Source of the DNA: Bdellovibrio sp. ZAP7 | GTDB lineage: Bacteria > Bdellovibrionota_B > Oligoflexia > Oligoflexales > RGVZ01 | DNA length: 64,000 bases | Reading direction: 5' to 3' | Assembly: GCA_945900755.1 (NCBI GenBank) | Contig: CAMDKS010000008.1 | Span: 1 to 64,000 of the forward strand | In this document: in pieces, positions 61,110-64,000 of the stretch | Layout: the number at the start of each line of letters is the position of its first letter | Position numbering within the stretch: position 1 is the first letter of the stretch | Made by a program: the position numbers and the translations under genes | The notes under the pieces: model-generated | What the model saw: only the letters and a program-made list of their open reading frames with translations | Told to the model about the DNA's origin: nothing | The model's database searches: none

Positions 61110-61592
61110 CTAGTCGGCTTCCCAAAGGCGCTTATCGAGATTGCCAAGTAGATCATTAGCGAGTTCACGAATTTGTTGTTCACGTTCTTTTTTTGCAATG
61201 GATTGATCTTCCAGCGCCATGGTCCGCGAGACTTTATTAACAAATTTCGTTGCAGCTTTGAGAGCCCTTTCTAGCAAAACACCCTCAAGCCCATCGGGGT
61301 GATTTGGTATGACAGCATAGACAACACGGCAATTCACTGCTTCGGCCAAACGCCGTAACGTAGCTAACTCGATCGTTTGCTTTTCTTCGCTGGCTTCTAG
61401 CTTTTGAAACGCCTGTCTGCTGATGCCCAGCAACTTCGCAAACTGCGTCGAAGACAACCCGAGCGCTTCACGGATGTCCCGTATCCAGCCACTGCTAGGA
61501 AAGGACTTACTAGTCAGAGGCTTGAGCTGAGAATACAGGGATTCAAGCTGTCGCCTCCTGAGTTTCTTTCCCTTGTTTTTTCGTATATCCAT
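61110..61592 (-). CDS. mobile mystery protein A (XRE-family regulator)
   Basis: A 160-residue DNA-binding protein. The XRE helix-turn-helix is LGLSSTQFAKLLGISRQAFQ (about 43-62), followed by KLEASEEKQTIELATLRRLA. The long helical C-terminus is typical of mobile mystery protein A, the constant partner of protein B. Start ATG 61592 is used; an in-frame ATG nine codons upstream lies in the operator region. It probably represses its own operon through the palindromes upstream. Confidence 0.9.
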   Translation of the reverse strand: MDIRKNKGKKLRRRQLESLYSQLKPLTSKSFPSSGWIRDIREALGLSSTQFAKLLGISRQAFQKLEASEEKQTIELATLRRLAEAVNCRVVYAVIPNHPDGLEGVLLERALKAATKFVNKVSRTMALEDQSIAKKEREQQIRELANDLLGNLDKRLWEAD

Positions 61593-61609
61593 AACACAAT
61601 CGTAACCTT

Positions 61610-61674
61610 TATGTTGCATAAATGCAATACTTTAGCATCCTATAGAATGCTATTTTACTTAAATACGCAACATA
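61610..61674 (-). promoter_or_regulatory. palindromic operator cluster of the mobile mystery operon
   Basis: Three nested inverted repeats lie just upstream of the XRE gene: outer TATGTTGC (61610-61617) with GCAACATA (61667-61674); TTGCAT-AA-ATGCAA (61614-61627); and TAGCAT (61633-61638) with ATGCTA (61647-61652). Repeated symmetrical sites of this kind are usual for XRE autorepression. Confidence 0.6.
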
Positions 61675-61711
61675 TAGGTTGCCATTGTGGCACGGCTAGG
61701 ACACAAAAACC

Positions 61712-61879
61712 ATGAGTACTAGCCATTTTTACAAACTGGGCATCCCAAAATCTACGCTAAAACAGTGGAAAATTTGCGGACCGTTAGACTATTTTTCAAT
61801 TTCAGAATTGGATTTAACCGTAACACCAAGGTTCAATCAAGTCGATTTGTATCTAAAATCCTATATCTTTAGCATTTGA
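61712..61879 (+). CDS. possible small protein in the mobile region
   Basis: A 55-residue frame (MSTSHFYKLGIPKSTLKQWK at the start) fills the space between the operator cluster and mntP, and its stop overlaps the mntP stop by 19 nt. The first 20 residues resemble a helix-turn-helix, but the rest is unfamiliar. No strong ribosome site is present. It may be chance. Confidence 0.3.
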   Translation: MSTSHFYKLGIPKSTLKQWKICGPLDYFSISELDLTVTPRFNQVDLYLKSYIFSI

Positions 61880-62430
61880 AAGGCCATTACACCCAAGACT
61901 AGGGCCCCAAACAACGTAACCACCGGGCCAAATTTCTTGGACAGTTTTCTCGCCAAATAAAGCCCTGCGATCGTGGAAATAAAAGCCCATACTCCAATCG
62001 AAATGATAAAGGGGAGTATGGGCTTACTGGTAATCCCCAACCCAATTCCAACTCCAAAAGCGTCTAAGCTTGTGGCAAATGAGACGAGTAGAATTTTCGA
62101 AAAACTATGAAACTCCAATTTCGGTTCATTTGAAGCGTCTGTTTTATTTTTCCCAAAAAGATCTTGATAGCCTTCGTAGGCCATGTGCAACGACACGCCC
62201 GCCAGTAGAGTAAATGCAATCCAATGATCTATGGCAGCAAACTTACTGACGACATGGGTTCCGAGCAAAGTGCCAAGCAACGCCACCACGGCCTCCGCTC
62301 CGCCAGAGGAGGCTGCAAATTTAAGTGCATCTTTTTGAGAAAAGGGCTTCATTCCCATGGCTACTGCCGCAGAGAATGAATCCGCACTTAACAGCAGACC
62401 AATGCTACAAACTTCCAAAAAAAACATCAT
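61861..62430 (-). CDS. mntP: MntP-family manganese efflux pump
   Basis: A 189-residue membrane protein with six predicted helices. Both halves carry the family's Asp motif: LSADSFSAAVAMG near residue 15 and ATSLDAFGVGIGLG in the second half. MntP exports Mn2+ from the cytoplasm. Start 62430 is set by AGGAGG 6 nt upstream. No yybP-ykoY or mntR-like element was seen in the 86-nt leader; a tRNA terminator lies there instead. Confidence 0.87.
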   Translation of the reverse strand: MMFFLEVCSIGLLLSADSFSAAVAMGMKPFSQKDALKFAASSGGAEAVVALLGTLLGTHVVSKFAAIDHWIAFTLLAGVSLHMAYEGYQDLFGKNKTDASNEPKLEFHSFSKILLVSFATSLDAFGVGIGLGITSKPILPFIISIGVWAFISTIAGLYLARKLSKKFGPVVTLFGALVLGVMAFQMLKI

Positions 62431-62474
62431 TTGCCGCCTCCTGAGCAATTACAAAAGTATCGTAAAACAAAAAA

Positions 62475-62506
62475 CCTTCCAGATATCCATTACAGAAATC
62501 GGAAGG
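62475..62506 (-). terminator. terminator of the tRNA-Ala transcript
   Basis: On the minus strand CCTTCCGAT pairs with ATC-T-GGAAGG (one bulge), followed by TTTTTTGTTTT. It lies 11 nt after tRNA-Ala and before the mntP ribosome site, so mntP needs its own promoter or read-through. Confidence 0.75.
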
Positions 62507-62516
62507 AATTATGTGT

Positions 62517-62592
62517 TGGTGGACGCTAGGAGAGTCGAACTCCTGACCCCCAGAATGCAAATCTGGTGCTCTACCAGCTGAGCTAAGCGCCC
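62517..62592 (-). tRNA. tRNA-Ala (anticodon TGC)
   Basis: A complete 76-nt cloverleaf. The acceptor stem GGGCGCT/AGCGTCC contains the G3-U70 pair that identifies alanine tRNAs. The anticodon stem CCAGA/TCTGG holds loop TTTGCAT with anticodon TGC. The CCA end is encoded. Confidence 0.97.
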
Positions 62593-62791
62593 TCTTTCGA
62601 GAGGTCGCTACTGTGCCCAAAACAATTGTGCTTGGCAAGGATAAATTGTCCATATTTTGCAAAATTGTAGAAAAATTTTTTGGAACAATCCCAAAAAACT
62701 CCCTAAAAGGAAAAATATGAATAGTATTGCTGGCTTTCGCAGAACAATGACATATTATAAAACCGTCAAAGTTCTAAATAAGGAGCAGTCA

Positions 62792-63262
62792 ATGCCTGGT
62801 TTTATCCCATTCAGCCGCGGAAGCTTTATGCTTGATCTGGTCGCTGTCGCCATGTTCGCAATTTTACCTGCGGTTACAATTGGTTTAAATCTAGTAAAGC
62901 GCCAAAGGAACTATGGCGCCCATAAAAAAATGATGCTCGGTATATCCATCGTTCTTGGGATCGCCGTAATTCTATTTGAAATTGAAATGCGGATGATTGG
63001 TTGGAGAGATTTGGCTGAGGCAAGCCCCTACTACTTGACAATTCTACCGGCAATCCTTGGGGTGCATTTATTGTGCTCGATATCGACCACAATCTTGCTG
63101 AGCTCCACAGTTTGGTTTGCATGGCGAAAATTTCCATCGCCTCCCAAGCCTAACCCACATTCAATTTTGCATAAAAGATTAGGTAAGCTTTCGGCAATAG
63201 GGCTGTTGTTGACCTCGGTGACGGGTTGGACTTTTTATTATATGGCATTTATAGCGGTATAA
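62792..63262 (+). CDS. DUF420-like membrane protein
   Basis: A 156-residue protein with four hydrophobic segments. MPGFIPFSRGSFMLDLVAVA followed by an MRMIGWRDL loop and HKRLGKLSAIGLLLTSVTGW matches the DUF420 family (YozB/CtaM-like), some of which help assemble haem-copper oxidases. His residues in NYGAHKKMM and GVHLLCS could bind metal. Start ATG 62792 has GGAG 6 nt upstream and fits the family N-terminus; earlier ATGs would add an unrelated basic stretch. Confidence 0.8.
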   Translation: MPGFIPFSRGSFMLDLVAVAMFAILPAVTIGLNLVKRQRNYGAHKKMMLGISIVLGIAVILFEIEMRMIGWRDLAEASPYYLTILPAILGVHLLCSISTTILLSSTVWFAWRKFPSPPKPNPHSILHKRLGKLSAIGLLLTSVTGWTFYYMAFIAV

Positions 63263-63269
63263 TGGCCCG

Positions 63270-64000
63270 TTACAAGCCTAAAATATAGTTTGATAGAACC
63301 GCAATCTCATCAAGCAAATGTTTCACTTTTTGAGACGCTTCATCAAATTCAGTTTTCTTCTCTGTGCCAATCTGACTTAGTTTAAGGGTCGACATATAGG
63401 CCTTAAAATTGAGAGTACTCAGTCGGACAATGCCCTCACGGGTTTGGGATTGCTTGATTCCATTTGAAACGGATAGGCTTAAACGGCCTTGATCAATTGG
63501 CTTGTCGAGAAAATCCATCACCCCTAATTTAACGAATTCAATGATGTTCCCTCGGTCTGCAAACCCAGAAACGAATATAACCGGAACTTTTTCGTCGTGT
63601 TTCCTGACTTCCGTTACGAACTCAAGCCCATTTAAATTAGGCATCCGCAAATCTGTGACAATCAAATGGGGCTTGTGTTTTTTTACTTGCTCGACAGCCT
63701 GAAGGCCATCGGCCGCTGTCACAATCGTAAACTTTGAGTTTATAGATTGGATCAAATCCACGACGATTTCCAGAATGTCTTCATCGTCATCACAAGCCAA
63801 GACCGTGGGTTGAGTGGCAGAGCTCAGTTGGACATGGCTGGATCGCGCTGGAGTCGAATTCGGTTTTTGGGGCGAAGGAGTGGCTGCGGCTTTGTTTGCT
63901 GCCGGCGATGCTGCTGCTGAGGCGGCTGGCGGCACTGGTGCAGCAGGCTCGTCGTCATCGAAAAATCCAAAAGCGGGGCCGTCCCATTTTTCTTTGACAT
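63270..64000 (-). CDS. receiver-domain response regulator, 5' end beyond the window
   Basis: The frame is open from the stop at 63270 to the window edge; a GTG at 63935 is only an internal codon, since in-frame residues KEKWDGPAFGFFDDDEPAAP precede it with no stop. After an Ala/Pro-rich linker comes a complete receiver: acidic pocket CDDDED, phospho-acceptor Asp in LIVTDLRMPN, Ser in VIFVSGF and Lys in FLDKPID. No output domain follows; the C-terminal 60 residues are helical (EKKTEFDEASQKVKHLLDEI). It is probably a single-domain-type signalling protein with an N-terminal domain outside the window. The stop lies 7 nt from the convergent DUF420 gene. Confidence 0.85.
   Translation of the reverse strand, partial: VKEKWDGPAFGFFDDDEPAAPVPPAASAAASPAANKAAATPSPQKPNSTPARSSHVQLSSATQPTVLACDDDEDILEIVVDLIQSINSKFTIVTAADGLQAVEQVKKHKPHLIVTDLRMPNLNGLEFVTEVRKHDEKVPVIFVSGFADRGNIIEFVKLGVMDFLDKPIDQGRLSLSVSNGIKQSQTREGIVRLSTLNFKAYMSTLKLSQIGTEKKTEFDEASQKVKHLLDEIAVLSNYILGL

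Noticed and set aside
63270..63935. A complete 221-residue response regulator starting at GTG 63935
   Set aside because: The frame stays open with protein-like sequence to the window edge, so this GTG is internal and the gene is truncated by the window.

Overview
The window looks like chromosome from a Gram-negative, LPS-containing bacterium, most likely a Bdellovibrionota/Oligoflexia or other 'deltaproteobacterial' lineage. The reasons are the LptD/LptE outer-membrane machinery, many lipobox signal peptides, FadL/PorV-like barrel proteins, abundant two-component proteins including an NtrC-type sigma-54 activator, a bacterial RRM protein and an ALDH4A1-like PruA. The taxon is an inference from gene content; no rRNA gene is present. 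No prophage, CRISPR array or intact insertion sequence was seen.

Layout. 0-10 kb is an accessory-looking stretch: a triple zinc-finger protein, a secreted subtilisin, lipoproteins of a paralogous family, a barrel protein, a broken NHL-repeat gene, a dispersed repeat and an AlbA_2 regulator behind a repeat-rich promoter. 10-24 kb is mainly housekeeping: hpf, recD2, a PMT/ArnT-like glycosyltransferase, a Ser/Thr kinase, tRNA-Thr, pruA-rlmM, a peroxiredoxin, a third member of the lipoprotein family and rlmI. 24-29.4 kb is a TetR-TolC-RND efflux operon with no adaptor gene. 29.4-31.7 kb is a small mobile or decayed patch with a second copy of the dispersed repeat, a Fic protein, a transposase remnant and a small exported protein.

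32-43.4 kb is rich in signalling genes: a DedA / HlyC-CorC / NtrC / histidine-kinase operon, a small RRM protein, then a divergent cluster of REC-DHp and Hpt on one side and a histidine kinase, a degenerate-receiver TPR protein and an HTH/coiled-coil protein on the other. 43-54 kb carries envelope and metabolic genes: a barrel protein, a lipoprotein with tandem repeats in its signal peptide, LptE converging on the accD-folC-lptD operon, and xth. 54-59 kb has a fused alpha-keto acid dehydrogenase E1, thymidine kinase and a HAD hydrolase. 59.1-59.8 kb is a 743-nt gene-free stretch full of inverted repeats, a candidate structured RNA, ahead of a truncated haemoglobin. 60.5-61.7 kb is a mobile mystery protein A/B pair (XRE regulator plus Fic enzyme) with palindromic operators. 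The window ends with mntP, tRNA-Ala, a DUF420-like membrane protein and a receiver-domain protein cut by the window edge.

The best candidates for new biology are the structured region at 59.4 kb, the divergent phosphorelay cluster at 38-43 kb with an orphan DHp domain and a Glu-substituted receiver, the three-member lipoprotein family, the dispersed repeat pair beside accessory genes, and the classical-spacing triple zinc-finger protein. Many start codons given here are placed downstream of the longest possible start because a Shine-Dalgarno sequence and signal or domain boundaries fit better.
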